Shown here one piece after another: positions 47,513-57,345 of a stretch of DNA of 64,000 bases. Location: contig NZ_AYTB01000017.1 in the NCBI RefSeq assembly GCF_000505545.1, forward strand, positions 124,001-188,000, written 5' to 3'. Below the pieces are notes generated by a model, which worked only from the letters and a program-made list of their open reading frames with translations, was not told where the DNA came from and did not search any database. Position numbers and translations under genes: made by a program. How positions within the stretch are numbered: position 1 is the first letter of the stretch; each line of letters opens with the position of its first letter. Origin of the DNA: Kurthia huakuii LAM0618 (GTDB lineage Bacteria > Bacillota > Bacilli > Bacillales_A > Planococcaceae).

Positions 47513-48412
47513 ATGGCAGAAAAGATTTTAGAAGTTAAAAATTTAAAACAGCATTTCGGTTCAATCAAAGCCGTAGATGGTATCAGCTTCGATGTTTATG
47601 AAGGTGAAACACTCGGTCTTGTAGGAGAATCTGGCTGTGGTAAATCGACAACTGGTCGTTCAATTATTCGCCTGTATGATATTACAGATGGGGAGATTAC
47701 ATTCCAAGGGAAAAATATCCACGGAAAAAAATCAAAAAAAGAGTTAAAGCAATTTAACAAAGAGATGCAAATGATTTTCCAAGATCCATATGCGTCATTA
47801 AACCCTCGTATGACTGCTGGTGAAATCATTGCAGAAGGATTTGATATTCATGGGATGTATAAAAATAAAAAAGAACGTAAAGAAAAAATCGGTACGTTGT
47901 TGGAATCAGTAGGGTTAAATCGTGAGCACGCAAATCGCTATGCACATGAATTCTCAGGTGGTCAACGTCAGCGTATTGGAATTGCACGTGCATTAAGCTT
48001 GGACCCATCATTTATTATTGCCGATGAGCCGATTTCGGCACTTGATGTATCGATTCAAGCGCAAGTTGTCAATTTATTACGCCAACTGCAAAAAGAACGT
48101 GGTTTAACGTACTTATTTATTGCGCATGATTTATCAATGGTAAAATATATCTCAGACCGTATTGCCGTAATGCGCCGTGGTAAAATTGTTGAACTAGGTA
48201 CTGCTGAAGATATTTACAATTATCCGGTACATCCGTATACAAAATCGTTATTATCAGCGATTCCATTACCGGATCCGATTTCAGAGGCAACACGCACACG
48301 TATTCCATATGAGCATGAAGAAGTCGGTGATGATGCGAAAAGCCATGAAGTATTCCCGGGACATTTTGTATTTGGTACGGATGCACAAGTGAAAGAATGG
48401 TATACACATTAA
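47513..48412 (+). CDS. oppF: Oligopeptide ABC ATPase OppF1
   Basis: A 299-residue ATPase with Walker [10 protein letters not shown], signature FSGGQRQR, Walker [13 protein letters not shown] and H-loop FIAHDLS, plus the OppF C-terminal extension [11 protein letters not shown]. The ATG at 47513 starts two bases after the oppD stop; an upstream in-frame ATG at 47501 lies inside oppD. Last gene of operon 1, followed by a terminator. Confidence 0.93.
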   Translation: MAEKILEVKNLKQHFGSIKAVDGISFDVYEGETLGLVGESGCGKSTTGRSIIRLYDITDGEITFQGKNIHGKKSKKELKQFNKEMQMIFQDPYASLNPRMTAGEIIAEGFDIHGMYKNKKERKEKIGTLLESVGLNREHANRYAHEFSGGQRQRIGIARALSLDPSFIIADEPISALDVSIQAQVVNLLRQLQKERGLTYLFIAHDLSMVKYISDRIAVMRRGKIVELGTAEDIYNYPVHPYTKSLLSAIPLPDPISEATRTRIPYEHEEVGDDAKSHEVFPGHFVFGTDAQVKEWYTH

Positions 48413-48447
48413 TTTTTACTAGAAAATAAAGTATTCATTTAATAGTC

Positions 48448-48486
48448 AAAAAAAGCGTTCTAACAATTGTTGGAACGCTTTTTTAA
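48448..48486 (+). terminator. Terminator after oppF1
   Basis: AAAAAAGCGTTC/GAACGCTTTTTT with inner AACAATTGTT; strong symmetrical stem. Confidence 0.93.
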
Positions 48487-48577
48487 TACAATTTTATGTA
48501 TAAATATTACGGAATTCATAATATTCTTAAATAATGTTGAAATGAATGAAAGAGCTTCAAATGGTTTAAATTAAGAT

Positions 48578-48633
48578 AATTTTCGGAAAAGTTTATATAT
48601 TTGTTTTTTTCTGAAAAGAATTTTGGTATAGTA
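48578..48633 (+). promoter_or_regulatory. oppA2 promoter with CodY-like boxes
   Basis: AATTTTCGGAAAAGT (48578-48592) differs from the CodY consensus AATTTTCWGAAAATT at two positions. A second, weaker site TTTTTTCTGAAAAGA (48605-48619, four mismatches) lies just upstream of the -10-like TATAGT (48628-48633), so bound CodY could block polymerase. Confidence 0.6.
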
Positions 48634-48694
48634 TAGGTAGTTACTGATTAAGGTGGTAACGGAAAAATGTGTGAAATAGATAAGGGGGATAACA

Positions 48695-50338
48695 ATGAAG
48701 AAAAAGTTCTCATTACTTGTTTTATTAGCATCATTAATGCTTGTTCTTGCAGCTTGTGGTTTTGGTGGCAGCGATGACAAGTCAGATGGCGACAAATCAT
48801 CAGGTGGCGATAATTCAGCTGACAAAACGTTGAATTTATCAATCGCTACAGAACCACCATCATTAAACCCGCAAAAGGCGACAGATAGTACTTCAGGTTC
48901 TATCATCCGAAATACGTTTGAAGGTTTAACACGCGTGGACAATAAAGGGGAAATTCAAAACGCAGCAGCAGAAGAGGTAAAAGTTAGCGACGATAAATTA
49001 ACTTATACATTCAAACTTCGTGATGCAAAATGGACAAATGGTGATCCTGTAGTAGCAGGCGATTTCGCTTACGCTTGGAAATGGGCATTAGATCCAAAAA
49101 ATGCCTCTGAGTATGCATCAATCTTATACCCAATCAAAGGCGCTCAAGTGTACAATGAAGGTAAAGGTAAAGTAGAAGATTTAGGCATTAAAGTAGTAGA
49201 TGATAAAACGTTAGAAGTAACACTTGAAAACCCAACACCATACTTCTTAGAATTAACGGCATTCTACACGTACATGCCTGTAAATGAAAAAGTAGTTAAA
49301 GACAATAAAAACTGGTTCTCTGAAGCAGGCGATAAATATGTAACAAACGGTCCATTTACATTAGATGAATGGAAACATAACGACTCAATTACTTTAAAGA
49401 AAAACGAAGATTACTGGGATAAAGACAATGTAGCGTTATCAACAGTAAATGTAAAAATGATTGAATCATCAGCAACAGCAAACCGTGAGTTTGATAGCGG
49501 AAACTTAGATTATCTAGGCTCTCCGTACAACGTTATATCTTTAGATAAAATGAACACGTACAAAGACCAAGGTGTTTTAAAATCTCAACCATACGCAGCT
49601 GTGTATGAGTACAAATTAAACACAACTGAAGGTCCAACGAAAAACGTTAACATTCGTAAAGCGTTAGCGATGTCAATCGACCGCGAAGCGTTAATTAAAA
49701 ACGTGTTAAAAGGTAGTCAAACACCAGCAATGGCGGATGTTCCTGTAGCTATCGCAGGATTTGAAAATGATAACAACTTATTCGAAGGTAACAACACAGC
49801 AGAAGCGAAAAAATACCTTGAAAAGGGTCTTAAAGAATTAGGTCTTAAAGATGCTTCTGAATTAAAAATCGCGATTTCAATCAACACAGATGAAGGCCAC
49901 GCTTCAATTGCGCAATTCATTCAAGAAGGGTGGAAGAAAAACTTACGTATCGAAACAACAATCGATAATGCTGAGTGGCAAGTGTATTTAGATAAAGTTT
50001 CGGCTCTAGATTACCAAGTTGGTCGTATGGGTTGGATTGCTGACTACAACGATGCTTACTCATTCTTAGAGCGTTATGACACAGCTAAAAACGGTAACAA
50101 CGATACTGGCTGGGAAAACAAAGAATACAAAGATTTAATGACTAAAGCTGTAAAAGAAACAGATGAAGAAAAACGTATGGAATATTTAAAAGACGGTCAA
50201 AAAATCCTGATGGATGAAATGCCTGTTATTCCAATTTACTTCTATTCTAACGAATACGTAGCAAAAGATTACGTGAAAAACATGGCACCAGATAAACTTG
50301 GTAACATTAGCTTGAAAGAAGTAGATATTGAAAAATAA
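48695..50338 (+). CDS. Oligopeptide-binding lipoprotein OppA2
   Basis: A 547-residue paralogue of OppA1 with lipobox LAAC (Cys21), a Ser/Asp/Gly linker and mature N-terminus LNLSIATEPPSLNPQKATD. It is alignable with OppA1 along its whole length but differs in pocket regions (for example SPYNVISLDKMNTY against APFQTVSLDKIDTY), so peptide preference may differ. First gene of the second opp operon; separated from oppB2 by a 195-base gap with hairpins. Confidence 0.93.
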   Translation: MKKKFSLLVLLASLMLVLAACGFGGSDDKSDGDKSSGGDNSADKTLNLSIATEPPSLNPQKATDSTSGSIIRNTFEGLTRVDNKGEIQNAAAEEVKVSDDKLTYTFKLRDAKWTNGDPVVAGDFAYAWKWALDPKNASEYASILYPIKGAQVYNEGKGKVEDLGIKVVDDKTLEVTLENPTPYFLELTAFYTYMPVNEKVVKDNKNWFSEAGDKYVTNGPFTLDEWKHNDSITLKKNEDYWDKDNVALSTVNVKMIESSATANREFDSGNLDYLGSPYNVISLDKMNTYKDQGVLKSQPYAAVYEYKLNTTEGPTKNVNIRKALAMSIDREALIKNVLKGSQTPAMADVPVAIAGFENDNNLFEGNNTAEAKKYLEKGLKELGLKDASELKIAISINTDEGHASIAQFIQEGWKKNLRIETTIDNAEWQVYLDKVSALDYQVGRMGWIADYNDAYSFLERYDTAKNGNNDTGWENKEYKDLMTKAVKETDEEKRMEYLKDGQKILMDEMPVIPIYFYSNEYVAKDYVKNMAPDKLGNISLKEVDIEK

Positions 50339-50368
50339 GATTATGAGTAACACATAATCACACTGACA

Positions 50369-50410
50369 AAGCTGTTTATAATCATTGATTATGAGCAGCT
50401 TTTATTATTT
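50369..50410 (+). terminator. Hairpin/terminator between oppA2 and oppB2
   Basis: AAAGCTG...CAGCTTT stem with inner ATAATCATTGATTAT and trailing TTATTATTT. A smaller GATTATG/CATAATC hairpin precedes it (50338-50359). Likely a partial terminator limiting permease expression. Confidence 0.65.
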
Positions 50411-50533
50411 CTAAAATAGGACATGAAATCTATAGATTTGTGGTATAGATTGTCGAAGTAGTTGTCGCACTAGCCAACGGGAACCGGTCATTGAATAGAC
50501 AATGGCTGACGTACAATAGAATGGAGGGTTTTT

Positions 50534-51466
50534 ATGCTTAAGTATATTCTGAAGCGGTTTGTGTATATATTTATCGCACTGTTTCTCATTATTACGATTA
50601 CATTCTTCCTCATGCGTTTAGCTCCTGGTAGTCCATTTGCATCCGAGAAAAGCTTCCCACCAGAAATTGAGGCACAATTAAATGCAGAGTATGGGCTCGA
50701 TAATCCATGGTATATACAATATAAGGATTATTTAATATCAACAGCTCAATTAGATTTTGGTGAGTCGATGAAATATAAAGGGCGCTCAACAAATGACATG
50801 ATTGCAGAAAGTTTCCCAATATCGTTGACACTTGGCGTTGAAGCGATGATTTTAGCAGTCGGACTCGGCGTATTGTTTGGCTCAGTTGCAGCTCTGTATC
50901 ACAATCGGGGTGTCGATTATGTCGTCACGACGATAGCAGTCCTCGGTATATCTGTTCCATCGTTTATTTTAGCTGGGCTTTTGCAATATTTCCTTGGACT
51001 AAAATTACAGCTATTCCCAATAAGTGGATGGAATGGCTTTATATATAGTATTTTGCCAGCGACGGCTATTGCGGTGACGCATATGGGCTTTATTGCAAAA
51101 CTTGTACGTTCGTCAATGCTTGAACAAAACAATAGTGAATATGTCAAAATGGCACGTTCAAAAGGATTATCAAAGTGGGGCGTGTTATTCAAACACTCAT
51201 TGCGTAATGCCTTACTACCGGTTGTCACATATTTAGCACCATTATTTGCCGGTGTTATTACGGGGAGTTTCATTGTCGAGCAAATCTTTGCTATCCCCGG
51301 ACTAGGGAAGTACTTTGTTACGAGTATTACGAACCGCGACTACACCGTTATTATGGGTACGACGGTATTCTACTCAATCATTCTGCTACTTGCGGTGCTA
51401 ATTGTTGATATTTTATACGGATTTATTGATCCACGCATCAAGCTCAGAGGAGGCAAAAAAGCATGA
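50534..51466 (+). CDS. Oligopeptide ABC permease OppB2
   Basis: A 310-residue six-helix permease, extremely similar to OppB1: the FASEKS-PPEIEA loop, the block [20 protein letters not shown] and the C-terminal third are almost unchanged. EAA loop [23 protein letters not shown] follows GGAGGG. Its stop overlaps the oppC2 start (ATGA). Confidence 0.93.
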   Translation: MLKYILKRFVYIFIALFLIITITFFLMRLAPGSPFASEKSFPPEIEAQLNAEYGLDNPWYIQYKDYLISTAQLDFGESMKYKGRSTNDMIAESFPISLTLGVEAMILAVGLGVLFGSVAALYHNRGVDYVVTTIAVLGISVPSFILAGLLQYFLGLKLQLFPISGWNGFIYSILPATAIAVTHMGFIAKLVRSSMLEQNNSEYVKMARSKGLSKWGVLFKHSLRNALLPVVTYLAPLFAGVITGSFIVEQIFAIPGLGKYFVTSITNRDYTVIMGTTVFYSIILLLAVLIVDILYGFIDPRIKLRGGKKA

Positions 51467-52380
51467 CACAACAAATCCCAAAAGAGAAGTTTAATATTGT
51501 TGGCGGAAATCATGCGGCAACTGATCAGCTCGCTGCAAAATCCGTATCATTTTGGAAGGAAGTGTGGCTACGCTTTGGTCACAATAAGCTTGCTATCGTA
51601 GGCATTATTATTTTAATTATTGTTGCAATAATGGCAATTTTTGTGCCGATATTTTCACCGTACACGTATAGTCAACAACTGGGTGTTTACAACGGTCCGC
51701 CATCTGCAAAAAACTGGTTTGGTACAGATGACCTCGGTCGAGATGTTTTTACACGCGTATGGTATGGCGCTAGAATTTCTCTATTTATTGGTATTACAGC
51801 AGCTGTCATTGATTTAATTATCGGTGTATTATGGGGTTCGGTTTCAGGGCTTGTTGGTGGTCGTGTTGATGATATTATGATGCGTATTGCCGATGTGTTA
51901 ACAGCTGTGCCATATCTTTTAGTAGTTATTATTTTGCTAGTTGTGTTAAAACCAGGTTTAGTGCCCATCATTATCGCATTATCGATTACCGGTTGGGTCA
52001 ACATGGCGCGTATTGTACGTGGTGAAGTATTATCAATCAAAAATCAAGAATATGTCTTAGCAGCACGTACACTTGGAGCTTCGACAGCTCATATCATTTC
52101 GAAGCATTTAATTCCGAATGCATTAGGTGCTATTTTAGTAACGATGACATTAACGATTCCAAGCGCTATTTTTACCGAAGCCTTTTTAAGCTTCTTAGGT
52201 TTAGGGGTGCCACAACCAATGGCTTCTTGGGGTACAATGGCATCAGATGGTAACAATGCGATTGATACAGCGCCGTGGCGTTTGATTTTCCCGGCAGTTT
52301 TGATTTCCATAACAATTTTTGCATTTAATGCAGTCGGCGATGGCCTTCGTGATGCGCTCGATCCAAAACTACGAAAATAG
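51463..52380 (+). CDS. Oligopeptide ABC permease OppC2
   Basis: A 305-residue permease paralogous to OppC1, with the same [19 protein letters not shown] block and EAA loop [20 protein letters not shown]. The N-terminal extension is six residues shorter than in OppC1. Coupled to oppB2 by a four-base overlap. Confidence 0.93.
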   Translation: MTQQIPKEKFNIVGGNHAATDQLAAKSVSFWKEVWLRFGHNKLAIVGIIILIIVAIMAIFVPIFSPYTYSQQLGVYNGPPSAKNWFGTDDLGRDVFTRVWYGARISLFIGITAAVIDLIIGVLWGSVSGLVGGRVDDIMMRIADVLTAVPYLLVVIILLVVLKPGLVPIIIALSITGWVNMARIVRGEVLSIKNQEYVLAARTLGASTAHIISKHLIPNALGAILVTMTLTIPSAIFTEAFLSFLGLGVPQPMASWGTMASDGNNAIDTAPWRLIFPAVLISITIFAFNAVGDGLRDALDPKLRK

Positions 52381-52391
52381 AGGTGACGACA

Positions 52392-53471
52392 ATGGGTGAA
52401 ACGATTTTAGAAGTCAATAATTTAAAAATAAACTTTAAAACGTATGCGGGCCTTGTCCAAGCCGTACGCGGGGTTAATTTTTCGCTTGAAAAAGGAAAAA
52501 CGCTTGCAATCGTAGGTGAATCAGGTTCGGGAAAGTCGGTAACAAGTAATGCCATTATGAAATTGATACCGCAGCCGCCAGCCATTTATGCAGAAGGTGA
52601 AATCTTATTTAATGGTAAAAATTTAGTCACAGCAACGGAAAAGGAAATGACGAAAATTCGTGGTAATGATATCGCGATGATTTTCCAAGATCCGATGACG
52701 GCGCTTAATCCGACGATGCGTGTTGGGAAGCAAATTATGGAAGTTATTTTAAAGCATAATAAAAAAGCTTCAAAGGCAGAGGCAAAAAAACGCGCAATTG
52801 AATTACTTACTGAAGTAGGAATTCCATTTCCCGAACAGCGTTTTAAGCAACATCCACATGAATTTTCAGGTGGGATGCGCCAGCGTGTTGTAATTGCGAT
52901 TGCGCTTGCAGCAGAGCCTAAAATTTTAATCGCCGATGAGCCGACAACAGCACTTGATGTCACGATTCAAGCACAGATTTTAGAGTTGATGAAGCAAATT
53001 CAGCGCACGAGTGAGACGTCGATTATTTTTATTACGCATGATTTGGGCGTTGTAGCAAATGTGGCTGATACCGTAGCGGTTATGTATGCAGGACAAATTG
53101 TTGAATATGGCACCGCCAATGAAATTTTCTACAATCCTAAACACCCTTATACATGGGGGCTATTAGGTTCGATGCCAGATCTCGATAACGAGGCCGATGA
53201 ATTGTTGCGTACGATTCCAGGCTCACCGCCGGATTTAATTCATCCACCAAAAGGGGATGCGTTTGCGGCGCGCAATGAATTTGCACTCGCAATTGATTAT
53301 GAGCAGGAGCCACCAATGTTTCAAGTGAGTGAAACGCATTTTGCAAAAACGTGGTTATTGCATCCTGATGCACCGCATGTACCAATACCAGAGGCAGTGC
53401 GCAAGCGAATCGAAGGCTATTTAGAGAAAAATGATGAAGTAGGCAGCGAACTTGGAAAGGGTGGCGACTAG
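52392..53471 (+). CDS. Oligopeptide ABC ATPase OppD2
   Basis: A 359-residue ATPase, the same length as OppD1, with Walker [28 protein letters not shown] and the extension [19 protein letters not shown] identical to operon 1. The ATG at 52392 follows AGAGGTGA; an in-frame GTG at 52383 overlaps that site and is rejected. Confidence 0.93.
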   Translation: MGETILEVNNLKINFKTYAGLVQAVRGVNFSLEKGKTLAIVGESGSGKSVTSNAIMKLIPQPPAIYAEGEILFNGKNLVTATEKEMTKIRGNDIAMIFQDPMTALNPTMRVGKQIMEVILKHNKKASKAEAKKRAIELLTEVGIPFPEQRFKQHPHEFSGGMRQRVVIAIALAAEPKILIADEPTTALDVTIQAQILELMKQIQRTSETSIIFITHDLGVVANVADTVAVMYAGQIVEYGTANEIFYNPKHPYTWGLLGSMPDLDNEADELLRTIPGSPPDLIHPPKGDAFAARNEFALAIDYEQEPPMFQVSETHFAKTWLLHPDAPHVPIPEAVRKRIEGYLEKNDEVGSELGKGGD

Positions 53472-53472
53472 T

Positions 53473-54390
53473 ATGGCGGAAAAGATTTTAGAAGTGAAAG
53501 ATTTGAAGCAACACTTCGGTTCGATTAAGGCAGTTGATGGTATTAGCTTTGATGTTTACAAAGGAGAAACATTGGGTCTTGTTGGAGAATCTGGTTCAGG
53601 TAAATCAACAACAGGGCGTTCGATTATTCGTTTGTATAATATTACAGGTGGGGAGATTACATTTAATGGTCGCAATGTCCAAGATAAAATGTCTGCCAAA
53701 GAACTGCGTAGCTTTAATAAGGAAATGCAAATGATTTTCCAAGATCCCTATGCATCGCTCAATCCACGTATGACAGCTGGCGAGATTATTTCTGAAGGCT
53801 TTGAAATTCATGGCATGTATAAAAATAAAAAAGAGCGTCGTGAGCGTGTCGGTATGCTACTAGAAGCGGTTGGGCTAAATCGCGAACATGCGAACCGCTA
53901 TGCGCATGAGTTTTCAGGTGGGCAACGTCAGCGGATTGGCATTGCACGTGCGCTAAGTTTAGAACCATCGTTTATTATTGCCGATGAACCGATTTCGGCG
54001 CTAGATGTATCGATTCAAGCACAGGTCGTTAATTTATTAAAGCAGCTACAAAAGGAACGTAATTTAACGTATTTATTTATCGCGCATGATTTGTCGATGG
54101 TGAAATACATTTCAGATCGTATTGCGGTGATGCATCATGGAAAGCTTGTTGAAATTGGTACTTCGGAGGATATTTACAATTATCCGGTACATCCATATAC
54201 GAAGTCATTATTATCAGCCATTCCATTACCGGATCCATTATCAGAAGCAACGCGCCAACGTATTCCGTATAAAGATGAAGAAGTAGGTGGTGAGCCAACT
54301 GTTCATGAAGTGTTTGAAGGACACTTTGTTTATGGCACAGATGAACAGATTAGTCGTTGGTACACCGGTAAAAAAGTTAAATTACAATAA
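53473..54390 (+). CDS. Oligopeptide ABC ATPase OppF2
   Basis: A 305-residue ATPase paralogous to OppF1; Walker A is GESGSGKST (Cys of OppF1 replaced by Ser), [20 protein letters not shown], and a slightly longer C-terminus ending GKKVKLQ. The ATG at 53473 starts right after the oppD2 stop. Last gene of operon 2, followed by a terminator. Confidence 0.93.
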   Translation: MAEKILEVKDLKQHFGSIKAVDGISFDVYKGETLGLVGESGSGKSTTGRSIIRLYNITGGEITFNGRNVQDKMSAKELRSFNKEMQMIFQDPYASLNPRMTAGEIISEGFEIHGMYKNKKERRERVGMLLEAVGLNREHANRYAHEFSGGQRQRIGIARALSLEPSFIIADEPISALDVSIQAQVVNLLKQLQKERNLTYLFIAHDLSMVKYISDRIAVMHHGKLVEIGTSEDIYNYPVHPYTKSLLSAIPLPDPLSEATRQRIPYKDEEVGGEPTVHEVFEGHFVYGTDEQISRWYTGKKVKLQ

Positions 54391-54399
54391 CTTTAAAGG

Positions 54400-54438
54400 G
54401 ACATCAACCTGTGCATTTTGCATAGGTTGATTTTTTTG
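54400..54438 (+). terminator. Terminator after oppF2
   Basis: ATCAACCTGTGCA, TTTT, then GCATAGGTTGAT and a T run. Confidence 0.9.
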
Positions 54439-54499
54439 AATAGAAATAAGTATATGGGCCCCTGTTATTAGATGAATAAATGAATCGAAAATCAGTATA

Positions 54500-54557
54500 T
54501 TGCAGAACTAGATATTTATGGTAAAATACTTTTAGGGTTATAATTTTTTAGAAAATT
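54500..54557 (+). promoter_or_regulatory. oppA3 promoter with CodY-like box
   Basis: TTGCAG (54500-54505), 16-base spacer, TAAAAT (54522-54527) form a promoter. Downstream, ATTTTTTAGAAAATT (54543-54557) has two mismatches to the CodY consensus, in a position suited to roadblock or start-site repression. Confidence 0.6.
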
Positions 54558-54589
54558 AACTATTTTCTAAAAACAAAGGGGATGACAAC

Positions 54590-56221
54590 ATGAAGAAACG
54601 CTTATTACCTTTATTATTGCTAGTCCTTATTATGAGTGTCTTAGCTGCTTGTAATTTTGGTGGAGATTCAAAAGAAGATTCTAGTAAAAAGGAAAGTGGA
54701 GAAAAAGCACAAGAACTAAACGTATCAATCATGTCTGAGCCACCAACATTAAATCCACAAATGGCGACAGATGCAACATCAGGAACAGTCATTAAAAACG
54801 TATTTGAAGGTTTAACACGTGTTGGGAAAGACGGTAAACCAGAAAATGCGGCAGCAGAAGATGTACAAGTAAGTGATGATAAACTTACATATACATTCAA
54901 ATTACGCGATGCGAAATGGTCAAATGGTGATGCAGTCGTTGCAGAAGATTTCGCATATGCATGGAAATGGGCATTGGATCCAAAAAATGCCTCAGAGTAT
55001 TCATCTATTTTATATGCAATTAGAGGGGCGCAAGATTTCAACGAAGGTAAAGGGAAAGTGGAAGATGTCGGAATCGAAGTTGTTGACGATAAAACGTTAA
55101 AAGTAACATTAACAAACCCAACACCTTACTTCTTAGAATTAACAGCATTCTACACATATATGCCGGTAAATCATAAAGTCGTTGAGAAAAACGATAAATG
55201 GTTTGCGGATGCAAGTGCTGATTTTGTAACAAACGGTGCGTTTGAACTTTCTGAGTGGAAACATAACGACAAAATCGTTTTAGCGAAAAGTGATAGCTAT
55301 TGGGATAAAGACAATGTTTCTTTAGACAATGTCAATATTCAAATGATTGAATCACAAGCAACAGCAAATCGTATGTTTACAAACGGAGACATCGATTTCA
55401 TCGGTGGCGACTTCCAAGCGATTCCACTTGATGCAATCGAAGGTTACAAAAAGGATAAGTCATTACAAGTAAAAGACTTTGCAGCAGAATATTGGTACAA
55501 AGTAAATACGACAGCAAAATATGTTGATAATGCCAATATTCGTAAAGCATTAGCGCTATCGATCAACCGTCAAGGCCTAATTGATAACGTGTTAAAGGCA
55601 GACCAAAAACCAGCATTAGGTATGGTGCCACCAGCGATTCAAAATTATGACGAAAAAGCATACTTTAAAGATAACGATATTGAAGGCGCGAAAAAAGCAT
55701 TAGCTGAAGGTATGAAAGAATTAGGCATTAAAGATGCAAAAGACATTAAAATTGGTATCTCAATCAATACGTCTGAAGCGCATGCTGCAATTGCTCAATA
55801 CATTCAAGAAGGCTGGCACAAAAACTTAGGTATCGAAGTAGCTATCGATAACTCTGAATGGCAAGTGTACTTAGACAAACTAAGTGCAAAAGAATATGAC
55901 CTTGGTCGTCAAGGTTGGATTGCCGATTTCAATGATCCGTACACATTCTTAGAGATGTTTACATCAGCTGATAATGGCAATAATGATACAGGTTGGGAAG
56001 ACCCGGAATACAAAAAATTAATGGGTAAAATCGTCAAAGAAACAGATACGGAAAAACGCTTAGCATATTTACAACAAGCGGAGGATATTGCGATGAAACA
56101 ATTCCCAGTTATCCCTGTATACTACTACACAACAACGTATGTGAAAAAAGACTATGTGAAAAATATGGATCCTAATTTAATGGGCTTCATCGATTTAAAA
56201 TGGGTTTCAGTAGAGAAATAA
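54590..56221 (+). CDS. Orphan oligopeptide-binding lipoprotein OppA3
   Basis: A 543-residue SBP_bac_5 lipoprotein with lipobox LAAC (Cys21) and mature N-terminus LNVSIMSEPPTLNPQMATD, paralogous to OppA1 and OppA2. It has its own promoter and terminator and no permease genes, so it probably delivers peptides to one or both Opp membrane complexes encoded upstream. A third binding protein widens the peptide range; this is inferred from layout. Confidence 0.93.
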   Translation: MKKRLLPLLLLVLIMSVLAACNFGGDSKEDSSKKESGEKAQELNVSIMSEPPTLNPQMATDATSGTVIKNVFEGLTRVGKDGKPENAAAEDVQVSDDKLTYTFKLRDAKWSNGDAVVAEDFAYAWKWALDPKNASEYSSILYAIRGAQDFNEGKGKVEDVGIEVVDDKTLKVTLTNPTPYFLELTAFYTYMPVNHKVVEKNDKWFADASADFVTNGAFELSEWKHNDKIVLAKSDSYWDKDNVSLDNVNIQMIESQATANRMFTNGDIDFIGGDFQAIPLDAIEGYKKDKSLQVKDFAAEYWYKVNTTAKYVDNANIRKALALSINRQGLIDNVLKADQKPALGMVPPAIQNYDEKAYFKDNDIEGAKKALAEGMKELGIKDAKDIKIGISINTSEAHAAIAQYIQEGWHKNLGIEVAIDNSEWQVYLDKLSAKEYDLGRQGWIADFNDPYTFLEMFTSADNGNNDTGWEDPEYKKLMGKIVKETDTEKRLAYLQQAEDIAMKQFPVIPVYYYTTTYVKKDYVKNMDPNLMGFIDLKWVSVEK

Positions 56222-56229
56222 ACACAACC

Positions 56230-56258
56230 GAGCATGCTATAACAGCATGCTCTTTTTT
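56230..56258 (+). terminator. Terminator after oppA3
   Basis: GAGCATGCT, ATAAC, AGCATGCTC and a T run. Confidence 0.93.
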
Positions 56259-56355
56259 ATGTACAGAATTTTAGCATTCTTTGAAATTTCAGACTTCTAC
56301 ATGTGGAATTGTGGTACGATAAAGATATACATAATGCTTAAAGGAGCTGGCTTTA

Positions 56356-57147
56356 ATGGCAATTAAAACCGTAATTTTTGACTTAGACGACACGCTTTTA
56401 TGGGATAAAAAAAGTATCGCAGATGCCTTTGCGAAAACGTGTGCACAAGCAGCACAAAAATATCCTCAGATTGAATCGGCAACATTAGAAGAGTATGTTC
56501 GTAACGCAGCACGCGCACTTTATGAAGGCTATGAAACATATGATTATACGGTGCAAATTGGTATCAACCCATTTGAAGGTTTATGGGGACATTTTGATGA
56601 TCCAACAGAGGATTTCCAAAAAATGAAGGCAATCGTACCAACGTATCGCGCAGACTCATGGACAGCAGGCCTAAAAGAATATGGCATTGATGATGCTGCT
56701 TTCGGTCAAGAGCTAGGTGAAAAATTTGTGGAAAATCGTATTGCAAGCCCGTGCTTATATGACGAAACATATCAAGTATTAGATGATTTAAAAGAACGCT
56801 ATCAATTAATTCTTTTAACAAATGGTGCGCCAAGTTTGCAAAATAAAAAATTAGAAATTACACCTGAGTTAGTTCCATATTTTGATAAAATCATTATTTC
56901 TGGTGATTTTGGAATTGGGAAACCAGACGCTTCAATCTTTGAACATGTGTTAACATTTGCAGATGGTAATGAAGAAGAATGTATCATGGTCGGCGATAAC
57001 TTAATGACTGATATTTTAGGGTCATCTCGTGTCAACATGCGCAACGTATGGATTAATCGTGAAGATAAAGCACCAAGCGATGTTGTAGCACCAACATATG
57101 AAATTGATACTTTAACAAAATTAAAACCACTAATCGAATCACTATAA
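56356..57147 (+). CDS. HAD-superfamily phosphatase (YsaA-like, candidate phosphoserine phosphatase)
   Basis: A 263-residue HAD phosphatase. Motif I is FDLDDTLLW with nucleophile Asp9 and acid Asp11; motif II LLTNGAP; motif III Lys in GIGKPD; motif IV GDNLMTDILG. A helical C1 cap lies between motifs I and II (about 16-120). Layout fits B. subtilis YsaA, annotated as a phosphoserine phosphatase. It lies next to serA and a SerC-like aminotransferase, though convergent to them, which supports that role; other sugar or nucleotide phosphates remain possible. Confidence 0.85.
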   Translation: MAIKTVIFDLDDTLLWDKKSIADAFAKTCAQAAQKYPQIESATLEEYVRNAARALYEGYETYDYTVQIGINPFEGLWGHFDDPTEDFQKMKAIVPTYRADSWTAGLKEYGIDDAAFGQELGEKFVENRIASPCLYDETYQVLDDLKERYQLILLTNGAPSLQNKKLEITPELVPYFDKIIISGDFGIGKPDASIFEHVLTFADGNEEECIMVGDNLMTDILGSSRVNMRNVWINREDKAPSDVVAPTYEIDTLTKLKPLIESL

Positions 57148-57201
57148 TGAACCTAGTGCCTACTTTGAACGTTCTAAACGAATAGAAAAGGAGTGGGAGC
57201 G

Positions 57202-57294
57202 ATGCCTAACAAGAAAAACAAAAAAGCATCTACTGCTATTATTGCTATGTTGTTAACAATCGCGATTGTAGTTTATCGATTATTCTATAGTTAG
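57202..57294 (+). CDS. Small single-helix membrane peptide, 30 aa
   Basis: Start MPNKKNKKAS, a strongly basic head, then a hydrophobic helix TAIIAMLLTIAIVVY (about 11-25) and a short RLFYS tail. AAAGGAG lies eight bases before the ATG and a terminator follows the TAG, so it looks expressed. The basic head predicts an N-in orientation. Family not recognised. It may be cotranscribed with the HAD gene 55 bases upstream. Confidence 0.7.
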   Translation: MPNKKNKKASTAIIAMLLTIAIVVYRLFYS

Positions 57295-57302
57295 TTTCGA
57301 GT

Positions 57303-57331
57303 GAGCGCATTTTACAAATGCGCTCTTTTAT
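57303..57331 (+). terminator. Terminator after the 30-aa peptide gene
   Basis: GAGCGCATTT/AAATGCGCTC stem followed by TTTTA. Confidence 0.82.
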
Positions 57332-57345
57332 AATTTAAGACACAA

